Of a stretch of DNA of 45,269 bases, positions 16,896 through 24,356 are shown piece by piece (the first letter of the stretch is position 1; the number at the start of each line of letters is the position of its first letter). This DNA is from Burkholderiales bacterium (GTDB taxonomy: Bacteria; Pseudomonadota; Gammaproteobacteria; Burkholderiales; SG8-39). The position numbers and the translations under genes were made by a program. The stretch is taken from the NCBI GenBank assembly GCA_025458245.1, contig JALOSW010000017.1, forward strand, positions 1 to 45,269, written 5' to 3'. The notes beneath the pieces were generated by a model that worked only from the letters and a program-made list of their open reading frames with translations, made no database searches and was not told the DNA's origin.

Positions 16896-18418
16896 GCGGA
16901 CTCGACCTTCCGCAGATCGCCCCGAACGCGCGCGCGTCGTGCGACGACGCCGCGACCTGCGCGGAGTGGCTCGCTTCGCTGCCGCGGCTCAACGCGGCCA
17001 CGACCCATGCGGCGCTCGCGGCACGGCTCGAGGAGCTGAACGGCGCGCACGTCGCGGCAGCGGAGCGGCTCGCGATCCTCGAGCTTCTGCGCGGACCGAT
17101 CGCGGACGTGCAGATCGAACAGGCGAAGAAGTTCGCGGGAAAGCCGCTGCCGCACTCGCCCCAGCGCCGCGAGATCCTCGCGTCCGTGACGGCCCTGTGG
17201 GATGCGCTCGGCCTCGGCTACCAGCGCGCTCTGCAAGCGCTCGCGGCGATGAACGGCGATCGCGCTTCGATCGCGCTCGCTTGCCATCGCGCGATCGACG
17301 CGACGGCCCGCACCATGCTCGCGCACGCCCATGCTTACGTGCAGCCGCGGCCCACCGACCTCGCGCGGCTGCATCGCCTCTACGCGTTCGCCGAACAGCG
17401 CGGCATCGCGGTCCAGCCCGTGCCGGACCGGCTCTCGCGCACGGGGCGCTCCTGCACGGTGACGCGCACCTATGCGCAGGCGCTGCTGCTCGACGCATCG
17501 AGCCCGCGCGAGCGCAGGCCCGAGCACGTCGAGCTGGTCGACCGCTGGCTCGGCCACTGGGCACCGAAAATCGCGGTGTCGCCGTCGGCGCCGCGCGGCT
17601 CGAGCACGACGCCGATGCTCGTCGACCTCGCGACCGAGTCCGGCGCGAGCCGGCGCGAGCGCACCGGGCCCACCGTGCGCTTTCTCGACGTGAGCGAAAT
17701 CTCCCGCAGCCTCGCGAAGCGTGTGCATGCAATCAAGCAGGGGAAGACGCCCGCAGAAGTCGGGTTGGAGGGCGACGTCGAGCCGCAGGAGGCGCTCGCG
17801 CTGCTCGTCGCGCTCTATCGGCACTGGTGCGAAGACCAGCCGCGCCGCGCCCACGAGCGGCGCAACGTGAACGCCCCGGTGTGCGTGTGCACCGGCATCA
17901 CGGCGACGCACTTCGCGCTCGGCGATCGACTGGCCGATGCCAACGCCGCGGCCGGGGCCGCGCTCCCGCCGGCTTCGAGCGAAACCTGGGTACTGCGCGA
18001 CGAGAGCATCGCCGGGGTCGGTCTGATCCGCCGCCGCGACGATTCGCGCGCCGCGCCGCTCGGACACGGTCAGCTCCTGATGGTGCGCCCCGAGGCGGGC
18101 GGCGCCGGGATGCTCGCCGCGGTGCAATGGCTGCAGGAGGCCCCGGATGGCGATCTGCACGTCGGCGCGCGGATTCTTCCGGGCATCGCGCAGCCCGTGA
18201 CAGCGCGCGCCGCAGAGCCGCAGGAGTCGGAAACGCAGGCGATCGCGTTGTCCGCGCTCGCAGCGCTCGCGGCGCCCCCGACGATCGTCCTGCCGCGCGG
18301 CTGGTTCGCGCCGGGGCGGGTGCTGAACATCCCGGAGATCCCCGCGTCCCGGGTCCGCCTGACCTCGCTGCTCGAGCACGGGTCGGACTTCGAGCGGGCG
18401 AGCTTCGATCCCGCATAG
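16892..18418 (+). CDS. Uncharacterised protein, putative divergent PilZ receptor (paralogue 1)
   Basis: A 508-residue cytosolic protein with no signal or TM segment, which I do not recognise by name. The N-terminal two thirds are helical, with QAKKFAGKPLPHSPQRRE and a LWDALGLGYQRALQALAAM helix. In the C-terminal third I see both PilZ signatures: RxxxR (R319-AHE-R323) and DxSxxG (DESIAG, 370-375). Strand-like segments follow (GQLLMVRPE, LAAVQWLQE, LHVGARILPG). In ordinary PilZ domains the two motifs are about 20-30 residues apart; here the gap is about 47. Cyclic-di-GMP binding is therefore an inference. It is clearly paralogous to the next gene, which lies 52 bp downstream, and overlaps the HIT gene by 4 bp. 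Confidence 0.6.
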   Translation: MSGLDLPQIAPNARASCDDAATCAEWLASLPRLNAATTHAALAARLEELNGAHVAAAERLAILELLRGPIADVQIEQAKKFAGKPLPHSPQRREILASVTALWDALGLGYQRALQALAAMNGDRASIALACHRAIDATARTMLAHAHAYVQPRPTDLARLHRLYAFAEQRGIAVQPVPDRLSRTGRSCTVTRTYAQALLLDASSPRERRPEHVELVDRWLGHWAPKIAVSPSAPRGSSTTPMLVDLATESGASRRERTGPTVRFLDVSEISRSLAKRVHAIKQGKTPAEVGLEGDVEPQEALALLVALYRHWCEDQPRRAHERRNVNAPVCVCTGITATHFALGDRLADANAAAGAALPPASSETWVLRDESIAGVGLIRRRDDSRAAPLGHGQLLMVRPEAGGAGMLAAVQWLQEAPDGDLHVGARILPGIAQPVTARAAEPQESETQAIALSALAALAAPPTIVLPRGWFAPGRVLNIPEIPASRVRLTSLLEHGSDFERASFDPA

Positions 18419-18461
18419 ACCACCACAACACGAACGGCGCGCCCGGACGAACGGGCGCCGA

Positions 18462-18470
18462 GGAGGAAGC
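18462..18470 (+). promoter_or_regulatory. Strong ribosome-binding site of PilZ-like paralogue 2
   Basis: GAGGAGGAAG-type sequence ends just before the ATG at 18471. It is preceded by a small GC stem (GCCCG-gacgaa-CGGGC) in the 52-bp gap. It is stronger than almost any other initiation site in the window, suggesting that paralogue 2 is made at a higher level than paralogue 1. Confidence 0.5.
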
Positions 18471-20057
18471 ATGGCAACCGCAACGAGCACGGCACCCGGC
18501 CGAGCCCCGGCGCTCGCCGACGCCAAGGCGGCAGAGGCGTGGATCGCGAACGCGGCCCTCGTCGACCCCCGGCAGGCTTGCCACGAGCTCACCGCGCTGC
18601 TCGAGCGGCTGGAAGACGCGCCGCCGCGCGAGCGCGCCTACCTCGACATCCTCGAGCGGCTGCGCGATCCCATTCAGGTCGCGCAGACCGAGCATTCCAA
18701 GAAATTCACCGGAAGGCCGTTGCCTCTACGCGATGTCGAGCGCGCCGCGTTCGATCAGGTTTACGACCTTTGGATGGCGTTTGCGCGCGCGTACCGCCGC
18801 CTGCTCGGCGCGGCCGTCGACGGCCGGGATGCCGACCTGCTGCCCCAGGCTGCCCTGCTCGCCGAGAGGGCGATGGAGTCGATCGCTGCCGTGATCACCG
18901 CCCACTATCGCAGCCGCCGCGAGGTGGACGGCGAGCTGTGGCAGCGGCTCCACGAGGTCTACCAGGTCGCCGAAGCCTGCGGACTCGCGAAGACCGCGGT
19001 GCCGACGAAGAAAAAGCCGGCGGCGGCGGCGAGCCCCGCGCAGGTCTACGTTCGCACCCTGCTCCTCGAGATCGGCAACCCCTATGCGATCTCGGCGCGC
19101 GACTTCCAGTGGATGCGTCGGTGGGCCGGCATGTGGTCGCACAAGGTCGAGCTCGGCCTCGCGCTCGATGCCGCCCAGGGCTACGCGGTCGACCTCGCGG
19201 GCGCCGCGCCCCCGGCATGGACGCGGCTCGAATCCGCCGCGCCGACCACGCGATTCCTCGACGCGTCGCAGCTCAAGCGCAGCATCAAGGGACGGCTTCG
19301 CAAGCTCGAACAGGGCGCCGATCCGGATTCGCTCGGCCTCGGCCGCGACGCCGTTCAGCCCGACGCGAGCCGTCTGCTCGCGCACCTCTACCGGGCCTGG
19401 CTGGACGCTCCGGCATCGCGCCAGTTCACCCGCCGCCTCGCCCCCGGCCGCACCGAACTCCTCTCGGGGTTCGAAACCATCCATCTCGCGCTGACCGGCC
19501 GCGTCTTCAAGGGCGCAGCGCGGCACTGGGACTACTCGCGGCGCGACGCGGAGCAGCTTGCCATTTACGGCGCAGTGGCCGAGGGCAGCAGCGCCACGCC
19601 GGGCGTGAGCACGGAGACCTGGGAGACGCTGGACGAAAGCGCGAACGGGTTCCGGCTGCGGCGCAAGGAAGCGGGAGAGCGGCTGTCGCATCACCAGCTG
19701 ATCGGCCTGAAGCCGCAGGGGGCGCGGACGTTCATCCTGTCGGAAGTGCGCTGGCTGACGGTCGGCATCGACGGCGCTCTGGTGATCGGCGCGCAGGCGC
19801 TGCCGGGGCTCGCGCAGGGCGTCGCGGTGCGGCCCACGTGGAGCGGCGACGGCACGCCCGACCCGTACGTGCAGGCGTTCGCGCTCCCGGCAATGCCCGG
19901 CGCGAGTCCGAGCCTCGTGCTCCCGTCCGGCTGGTACCAGTCGGGACGCGATCTCGAGATGAAGACCGAAGAGGAGCTCGTGCGCGTTCGGCTCGGCGCG
20001 CTGCTCCAGCGCGGCTACGACTTCGACCGCACCGCCTTCACACCCGTCCCCGGCTGA
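18471..20057 (+). CDS. Uncharacterised protein, putative divergent PilZ receptor (paralogue 2)
   Basis: A 528-residue soluble protein paralogous to its upstream neighbour. Shared blocks include the EHSKKFTGRPLPLRDVER segment (EQAKKFAGKPLP in paralogue 1), an aromatic helix (LWMAFARAYRRLL), TTRFLDASQLKRSIKGRLRKLEQG (VRFLDVSEISRSLAKRVHAIKQG in paralogue 1), and the C-terminal domain. That domain has RxxxR (R317-QFT-R321) and DxSxxG (DESANG, 388-393), followed by LSHHQLIGLKP, EVRWLTVG and LVIGAQALPG, the strand order expected of PilZ. Spacing between the motifs is about 67 residues, so an insertion interrupts the canonical domain. A Lys/Ala-rich linker (TKKKPAAAASPA) lies near residue 180. Function unknown. 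Confidence 0.6.
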   Translation: MATATSTAPGRAPALADAKAAEAWIANAALVDPRQACHELTALLERLEDAPPRERAYLDILERLRDPIQVAQTEHSKKFTGRPLPLRDVERAAFDQVYDLWMAFARAYRRLLGAAVDGRDADLLPQAALLAERAMESIAAVITAHYRSRREVDGELWQRLHEVYQVAEACGLAKTAVPTKKKPAAAASPAQVYVRTLLLEIGNPYAISARDFQWMRRWAGMWSHKVELGLALDAAQGYAVDLAGAAPPAWTRLESAAPTTRFLDASQLKRSIKGRLRKLEQGADPDSLGLGRDAVQPDASRLLAHLYRAWLDAPASRQFTRRLAPGRTELLSGFETIHLALTGRVFKGAARHWDYSRRDAEQLAIYGAVAEGSSATPGVSTETWETLDESANGFRLRRKEAGERLSHHQLIGLKPQGARTFILSEVRWLTVGIDGALVIGAQALPGLAQGVAVRPTWSGDGTPDPYVQAFALPAMPGASPSLVLPSGWYQSGRDLEMKTEEELVRVRLGALLQRGYDFDRTAFTPVPG

Positions 20058-20188
20058 GTTCGCCCGATCCGCATTCGGCGCGTGCCGCGCCCAACGGGGC
20101 TGCGGCGTCGCGCTTCGCTTATCATCGCCGCTCGCCCGGGCGCGACCCGCTTTCCCGCGATCCGGCCAGCCACTCATTCGGAGCCGCG

Positions 20189-20821
20189 ATGAAGTCGTTT
20201 CCGCAGGACATCTACACCGAACCGTCCGACATCGACGTCGATACGCTGAGAAACCTCGGGCCGCTCGCGCCGATGGCGGGCATCTGGGAAGGCACGCGCG
20301 GCCTCGACGTGCACCCCAAAGCCGAGGGTCCGAAGAAGCAGGCGTATGTCGAGCGCTATGAGCTGCAGCCGATCGACCCGCAGGCGAACGGCCCGCAGCT
20401 CTTCTACGGGCTGCGCTACCACACGCACATCGTGAAGCCCGGCGAGGTCGAAACCTTTCACGATCAGGTCGGCTACTGGCTATGGGAGCCCGCCGACGGC
20501 ACGCTCGTCCTCACGCTTTCGATTCCGCGCGCCCAGTGCGCGATGGCCTTCGGCAAAGCCGAGCGGAACGCGCGCACGTTCAAACTGTCCGCCGTGCGCG
20601 GCAACACGACGAACGGCATCATCTCCGGGCCGTTCCTGGAGCACGCGTTCAAGACGGTCTCGTACGACATCACCGTGACCATCAACGACGACGGCACGTG
20701 GTCGTACGACCAGGACACCGTGCTGATCCTCCCGGGCCAGGCCGAGCCGTTCCATCACACCGACCGCGCGACGCTGCGCAAGATCGGCGAGCCGACGCCG
20801 AATCCGCTGGCGCGGGGCTGA
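20189..20821 (+). CDS. Haem-binding beta-barrel (FABP/nitrobindin-like) protein
   Basis: A 210-residue soluble protein of the DUF1794/THAP4-like haem-binding barrel family. GPLAPMAGIWEGTRG (W33) opens the barrel. FYGLRYHTHIVKPGEVETFHDQVGYWLWEP lies in the middle, and a C-terminal PFHHTDRATLRKI (H189, H190) sits where nitrobindins carry their haem-ligating His. The classic GxWxGxGxGxYP signature is modified here to GxWxGxxGxDxxP, which appears to define a proteobacterial subfamily. A ferric-haem or small hydrophobic ligand role is likely but unproven. TATCAT at 20120-20125 is a possible -10. The gene converges on phoR. Confidence 0.75.
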   Translation: MKSFPQDIYTEPSDIDVDTLRNLGPLAPMAGIWEGTRGLDVHPKAEGPKKQAYVERYELQPIDPQANGPQLFYGLRYHTHIVKPGEVETFHDQVGYWLWEPADGTLVLTLSIPRAQCAMAFGKAERNARTFKLSAVRGNTTNGIISGPFLEHAFKTVSYDITVTINDDGTWSYDQDTVLILPGQAEPFHHTDRATLRKIGEPTPNPLARG

Positions 20822-20822
20822 A

Positions 20823-20901
20823 GATTCAGGGTTCGGGATTCAGGATTCAGGATTCAGGATTGAGGATCGAGAGCTGAATCCCGGATCCTGAATCCTGGAT
20901 C
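20823..20901. repeat. Heptamer tandem repeats followed by inverted copies
   Basis: Seven consecutive 7-bp units related to GATTCAG run from 20823 to 20871 (four exact: 20823, 20837, 20844, 20851). They are followed after 2 bp by four inverted units related to CTGAATC at 20874-20901 (two exact: 20874 and 20888). The arms can fold into a long hairpin between the convergent haem-binding gene and phoR, and its end touches the phoR stop codon. It may serve as a bidirectional terminator or be a slippage-prone simple repeat. Confidence 0.85.
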
Positions 20902-22239
20902 CTAGGCCGCGACCACGGCCGGTCGGAAGCGTACTCGCCGCGCCGGAAACACCGCCGAGAACCGGCTGCCCCGGCCCACGTCGCTTTCTATCTCCAGCGC
21001 CGCCTGATGGCGCGTCAGCACGTGCTTCACGATCGCAAGGCCGAGGCCGGTTCCGCCGGTTTCGCGCGAGCGACTGCGGTCGACGCGATAGAAGCGCTCG
21101 GTGAGCCGCGGAATGTGGACGGTCTCGATGCCGATCCCGGTGTCCGCGACGGTGAACACCCCTTCGCTGCCGCGGCGCCACCATGTGAGTTGAATCCGAC
21201 CGCCCTCCGGCGTGTAACGCACTGCGTTCGACACCAGGTTGCCGAACGCAGAGCGCAGCTCCTGCTCGTTGCCGGTCAGGGTGCCGGGCGCCTCGACATC
21301 GAGCACGATCTCGTGCCTGCCCGCGGAGAGCGCGCGCGCTTCCGTGTGCACCGTGGCAAGGAGGTTCGCGACGTCCACGGCCGCTTCCGAGGCGGGGCCC
21401 GAGGTCGATTCGAGGGTCGAGAGCGTGAGCAGGTCTTCGATGAGCCGCAGCATTCGATCGCTCTGGTCGTGCATCAGCTCGAGGGCGTGCCGGCCGCGCG
21501 GCGAGCCCACCGGCACCGTGCCGTCGGCCAGCGTCTCGAGGAAGCCCGACAGGACGGTGAGCGGCGTCTTCAGCTCGTGCGACACGTTGGCGACGAAATC
21601 GCGCCGCATCGTCTCGAGCTTTTCCCACCGGGTCACGTCGCGCGCGAGCAGCAGCTTCTCGTCCTGCCCGTAGGGCACGACGCGGATCGACAGCACCAGC
21701 TCCTCGCCGCGCGAAAGACGGAGCATGAGCGGCTCGTTCCAGTCGCCGCGCAGGAGAAACGCGACGAAATCGGGGTTGCGAACCAGGTTGGCGATCGGCT
21801 GGCCGGCATCCTTGTCGAGATCGATGGCGAAGTACTGCTCGGCCGTCGGGTTGCCCCACTCGATGCGGTTCTCCTCGTTCAGGATCAGGACGCCGTCGGG
21901 CATCGCGCGCGCGGCGCTGCGAAACCGCACGAGCACTGCGGTGAGCCGATGCTGCTGCTCGCGCGTGCCTCGCGTCTGGCGGTACAGCGCCGAAAACACG
22001 TGATCCCAGACGCCGGACCCCTCCGGCACGGTGCCGGCCGCCGGATCGTCGAGCCAGCGAACGAGCGCGGCGAGGCTGGAAAGGTGCCGCAGAAGCAGCA
22101 CCGCTAGGCCCGCGGCCAGCGTGCCGAGTCCCCACGAGGGCCCGGCGATCAGCCAGGCGGCGAGCGACACGAAGAGCGTGGCGCCGGCGAGGATCGCCGA
22201 GCGCATCCAGACGAAGCCGACTCCCTTGGGGCGCGCCAC
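20902..22239 (-). CDS. phoR: Phosphate-regulon sensor histidine kinase
   Basis: A 445-residue membrane kinase that phosphorylates PhoB when phosphate is scarce. Two N-terminal TM helices with a very short periplasmic loop (about residues 13-55) and a cytosolic linker are typical of PhoR. A PAS domain lies around residues 110-195 (AMPDGVLILNEENRIEWGN). The H-box is SHELKTPLTVL with phospho-acceptor H221. The ATPase domain has the N-box (GNLVSNAVRYTP), G1 (VADTGIGI) and G2 (GTGLGLAIV). The GTG start at 22239 has no clear ribosome-binding site; ATG at 22206 is an alternative that still keeps the TM helices. It lies 77 bp downstream of phoB. Confidence 0.92.
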   Translation of the reverse strand: MARPKGVGFVWMRSAILAGATLFVSLAAWLIAGPSWGLGTLAAGLAVLLLRHLSSLAALVRWLDDPAAGTVPEGSGVWDHVFSALYRQTRGTREQQHRLTAVLVRFRSAARAMPDGVLILNEENRIEWGNPTAEQYFAIDLDKDAGQPIANLVRNPDFVAFLLRGDWNEPLMLRLSRGEELVLSIRVVPYGQDEKLLLARDVTRWEKLETMRRDFVANVSHELKTPLTVLSGFLETLADGTVPVGSPRGRHALELMHDQSDRMLRLIEDLLTLSTLESTSGPASEAAVDVANLLATVHTEARALSAGRHEIVLDVEAPGTLTGNEQELRSAFGNLVSNAVRYTPEGGRIQLTWWRRGSEGVFTVADTGIGIETVHIPRLTERFYRVDRSRSRETGGTGLGLAIVKHVLTRHQAALEIESDVGRGSRFSAVFPARRVRFRPAVVAA

Positions 22240-22294
22240 GCGGGGCTACTGGGGGCTCGAGAAGTGACTTCGATTATTGCATGGAAGCCGTAAC

Positions 22295-22308
22295 GCCCCG
22301 CGAGGGGC
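22295..22308 (-). promoter_or_regulatory. Hairpin between phoB and phoR
   Basis: GCCCC-TCGC-GGGGC (minus strand) forms a 5-bp GC stem 8 bp after the phoB stop, in the 77-bp phoB-phoR gap. There is no T-run. It could reduce phoR expression relative to phoB by partial termination or by protecting the phoB 3' end. Confidence 0.3.
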
Positions 22309-22316
22309 CAGCGTGC

Positions 22317-23012
22317 TCAGACGAGCGCGGCCGCCGAGAGGCGGTAGCCGCTTCCGCGCACGGTCTCGATCAGGCGGTCGTGGCGCGTCGCCTCCAGCGC
22401 CTTGCGCAGTCGCCTGATGTGGACGTCGACGGTGCGCTCCTCGACGAAGACATGGTCGCCCCAGACGTGGTCGAGAAGCTGGGCGCGGCTGTGCACCCGC
22501 TCCGGATGCGCCATCAGGAAATGCAGCAGCCGGAACTCGGTGGGGCCGAGCTCGACCGGCATCCCGCCCGCGCCGACCCGATGCGTGGACGGGTCGAGCC
22601 GCAGGCCGCCGATCTCGATCGGCTCGTCGGTGAGCTGGGGCGCGCGGCGGCGCAGCACCGCCTTGATGCGTGCGAGCAGCTCTCGCGGCGAGAACGGCTT
22701 GGTCACGTAATCGTCGGCCCCGGCCTCGAGCCCCGCGATCTTGTCCTGCTCCTGTCCGCGGGCGGTCAGCATGATGATCGGCACCTGCTTGGTCCGCTCG
22801 TCCTGGCGGAGCGTGCGGGCGAAGCCCGCGCCCGATTGGCCCGGCAGCATCCAGTCGAGCAGGATCAGGTCGGGGAGCGCGTGGCGCACGAGCGAAGCGG
22901 CCTGCTCCGCATCCTTGGCGCGCAGCACGTGATGGCCTGCGTGCTCCAGGTTCACGGCGAGAAGCTCCTGGATCGCGGGCTCGTCTTCGACGACAAGTAT
23001 GTTGGCGGCCAT
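22317..23012 (-). CDS. phoB: Phosphate-regulon response regulator
   Basis: A 231-residue OmpR/PhoB-class transcription factor. The receiver domain (about 1-122) has the acidic pair E9-D10, phospho-acceptor D53 (LLDWMLPG), Thr in MLTARG and Lys in [10 protein letters not shown]. The C-terminal winged helix (about 130-229) includes [20 protein letters not shown] and the recognition-helix region [17 protein letters not shown], nearly identical in pattern to E. coli PhoB. ATG 23012 is required to keep the first beta strand (NILVVEDE). Upstream is a PhoB-type promoter, so the operon is very likely autoregulated. Confidence 0.94.
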   Translation of the reverse strand: MAANILVVEDEPAIQELLAVNLEHAGHHVLRAKDAEQAASLVRHALPDLILLDWMLPGQSGAGFARTLRQDERTKQVPIIMLTARGQEQDKIAGLEAGADDYVTKPFSPRELLARIKAVLRRRAPQLTDEPIEIGGLRLDPSTHRVGAGGMPVELGPTEFRLLHFLMAHPERVHSRAQLLDHVWGDHVFVEERTVDVHIRRLRKALEATRHDRLIETVRGSGYRLSAAALV

Positions 23013-23039
23013 GACAGCACCATGAAGATTCGATGACAG
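23011..23039 (-). promoter_or_regulatory. Extra PhoB half-site array at the phoB start codon
   Basis: On the minus strand two exact CTGTCAT half-sites (23039-23033 and 23017-23011) lie 22 bp apart, with a weaker TCTTCAT exactly midway (23028-23022). This gives three units at the 11-bp period PhoB uses. They start at the predicted transcription start and end over the phoB ATG, so PhoB bound here would more likely repress than activate. Confidence 0.6.
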
Positions 23040-23045
23040 AATGGC

Positions 23046-23079
23046 ATTCTAGGCGCGCTCCGTGACGGTTTTGTTACGG
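23046..23079 (-). promoter_or_regulatory. PhoB-dependent promoter of phoB-phoR (Pho box plus -10)
   Basis: Read on the minus strand, 23079-23062 is CCGTAAC-AAAA-CCGTCAC, matching the Pho-box form of two 7-bp half-sites with an A/T-rich 4-bp spacer. Exactly 10 bp further on is a -10 hexamer TAGAAT (23051-23046). In PhoB-activated promoters the Pho box replaces the -35 at this spacing. The predicted start is near 23039, giving a leader of about 27 nt. Confidence 0.7.
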
Positions 23080-23105
23080 AACCCGGGGCGCCGGGCTCGG
23101 TCGGT

Positions 23106-23111
23106 TATGAT
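23106..23111 (+). promoter_or_regulatory. -10 element (TATGAT) for the DUF971-ubiE genes
   Basis: TTATGAT in the 123-bp divergent region sits 24 bp before the DUF971 start. AGGAG at 23124-23128 is a well-spaced ribosome-binding site (7 nt). The Pho box between the two divergent promoters is oriented toward phoB, not this gene. Confidence 0.45.
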
Positions 23112-23135
23112 CGTCGTCCCTTCAGGAGTTCCGCC

Positions 23136-23561
23136 ATGGCCGGCCTAGACCGAAATACCCCTGTCCCGACCGAGATCAAAATCCACCAGAAGTCGCGCGT
23201 GATGGAGATCGCGTTCTCCGACGGCGCGCGCTTCGAGCTGCCCTTCGAGTTTCTGCGCGTTTACTCCCCGAGCGCCGAGGTCCGCGGCCACGGGCCGGGG
23301 CAGGAAGTCCTCCAGACCGGCAAGAGGAACGTGGAGATCGCCGCGGTCGAGCCGGTGGGCGCCTACGCGATCCAGCCGACGTTCTCCGACGGGCACGCCA
23401 CCGGGATCTATTCCTGGGATTACCTCTATGACATCGGGCTCAACCGCGACGCCCTGTGGACGCAGTACCTGACGCGGATCGAAGCCGCCGGCGCGAGCCG
23501 CGACGTCGACACCACTGCGATGCCCGCGCCCAAGGGCGGCGGCGCGTGCGGGTCGCACTGA
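23136..23561 (+). CDS. DUF971 domain protein
   Basis: A 141-residue soluble protein of the DUF971 (gamma-butyrobetaine-hydroxylase N-terminal-like) family. It contains [26 protein letters not shown] and [22 protein letters not shown]. The C-terminus ends in a short Gly-rich tail with Cys and His (GGGACGSH). DUF971 genes commonly precede ubiE in betaproteobacteria. A metal or Fe-S binding role has been proposed for related domains, but nothing here proves it. ubiE starts 26 bp downstream. Confidence 0.85.
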   Translation: MAGLDRNTPVPTEIKIHQKSRVMEIAFSDGARFELPFEFLRVYSPSAEVRGHGPGQEVLQTGKRNVEIAAVEPVGAYAIQPTFSDGHATGIYSWDYLYDIGLNRDALWTQYLTRIEAAGASRDVDTTAMPAPKGGGACGSH

Positions 23562-23587
23562 CGGCGTCGCGCCCGGCACTTGCCGCA

Positions 23588-24322
23588 ATGTCCAACGAAA
23601 CTCATTTCGGCTTCGAAACCGTCCGCGAGGACGAGAAGGCGCGCAGGGTCGCGGGCGTCTTCTCGTCGGTCGCCTCCCGCTACGACGTCATGAACGATCT
23701 CATGTCGGCCGGGCTGCACCGCGCCTGGAAGGCGTTCGCGATCGCGAAGAGCGGGGTACGCGAAGGCCATCGCGTTCTGGACGTGGCGGGAGGCAGCGGC
23801 GACCTCGCGCGAGCGTTCGCCAAGCGGGCCGGCGCGACAGGCCAGGTCGTGCTCACGGATATCAACGCGGCGATGCTCGGGGTCGGCCGCGACCGGCTGA
23901 TCGACGGCGGCACGCCCGTACCCGCGGCGCAGTGCGATGCCGAAAGGCTGCCGTTCCGGTCCGACTGGTTCGACGTCGTCACGGTCGCGTTCGGGCTGCG
24001 CAACATGACGCACAAGGAGGCCGCGCTCGGGGAGATGCGCCGCGTGCTGCGTCCGGGCGGCCGCCTGCTGGTGCTCGAGTTCTCCAAGGTGTGGAAGCCG
24101 CTCGAGAAGCCCTACGACTGGTACTCCTTCAACGTGCTTCCCTGGCTCGGGCGCAAGGTGACGGACGACGAGGCGAGCTACCGCTACCTCGCCGAGTCGA
24201 TTCGCATGCACCCCGACCAGGAGTCATTGCGAAGCATGATGGAACGCGCGGGGCTCGAGCAGGTCGAATATTTCAACCTGACGGCGGGCGTCGCGGCCCT
24301 GCACGTCGGATTCAAGTTCTGA
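23588..24322 (+). CDS. ubiE: Ubiquinone/menaquinone biosynthesis C-methyltransferase
   Basis: SAM-dependent C-methyltransferase acting on the benzoquinol ring in ubiquinone synthesis. The 244-residue protein begins [33 protein letters not shown], the family hallmark. It has SAM motif [13 protein letters not shown] (about 62-73), then [24 protein letters not shown] and the C-terminal [23 protein letters not shown]. The reading frame is open further upstream, but family sequence starts at ATG 23588. It heads the run ubiE, Tim44-like, ubiJ, DUF2238, ubiB. Confidence 0.95.
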   Translation: MSNETHFGFETVREDEKARRVAGVFSSVASRYDVMNDLMSAGLHRAWKAFAIAKSGVREGHRVLDVAGGSGDLARAFAKRAGATGQVVLTDINAAMLGVGRDRLIDGGTPVPAAQCDAERLPFRSDWFDVVTVAFGLRNMTHKEAALGEMRRVLRPGGRLLVLEFSKVWKPLEKPYDWYSFNVLPWLGRKVTDDEASYRYLAESIRMHPDQESLRSMMERAGLEQVEYFNLTAGVAALHVGFKF

Positions 24323-24356
24323 TGCCGCGATCGATACGAACATCGAGGAGGCACGC

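Noticed and set aside
20822-20903. CRISPR-like array
   Set aside because: Units are only 7 bp with no spacers; it is a simple tandem and inverted repeat.
23011-23039. The CTGTCAT pair as the main activating Pho box of phoB
   Set aside because: It overlaps the start codon, and a -10 placed downstream of it would lie inside the essential first strand of the receiver domain. The upstream box at 23062-23079 has the right spacing to TAGAAT, so I treat the pair as an accessory or repressing array.
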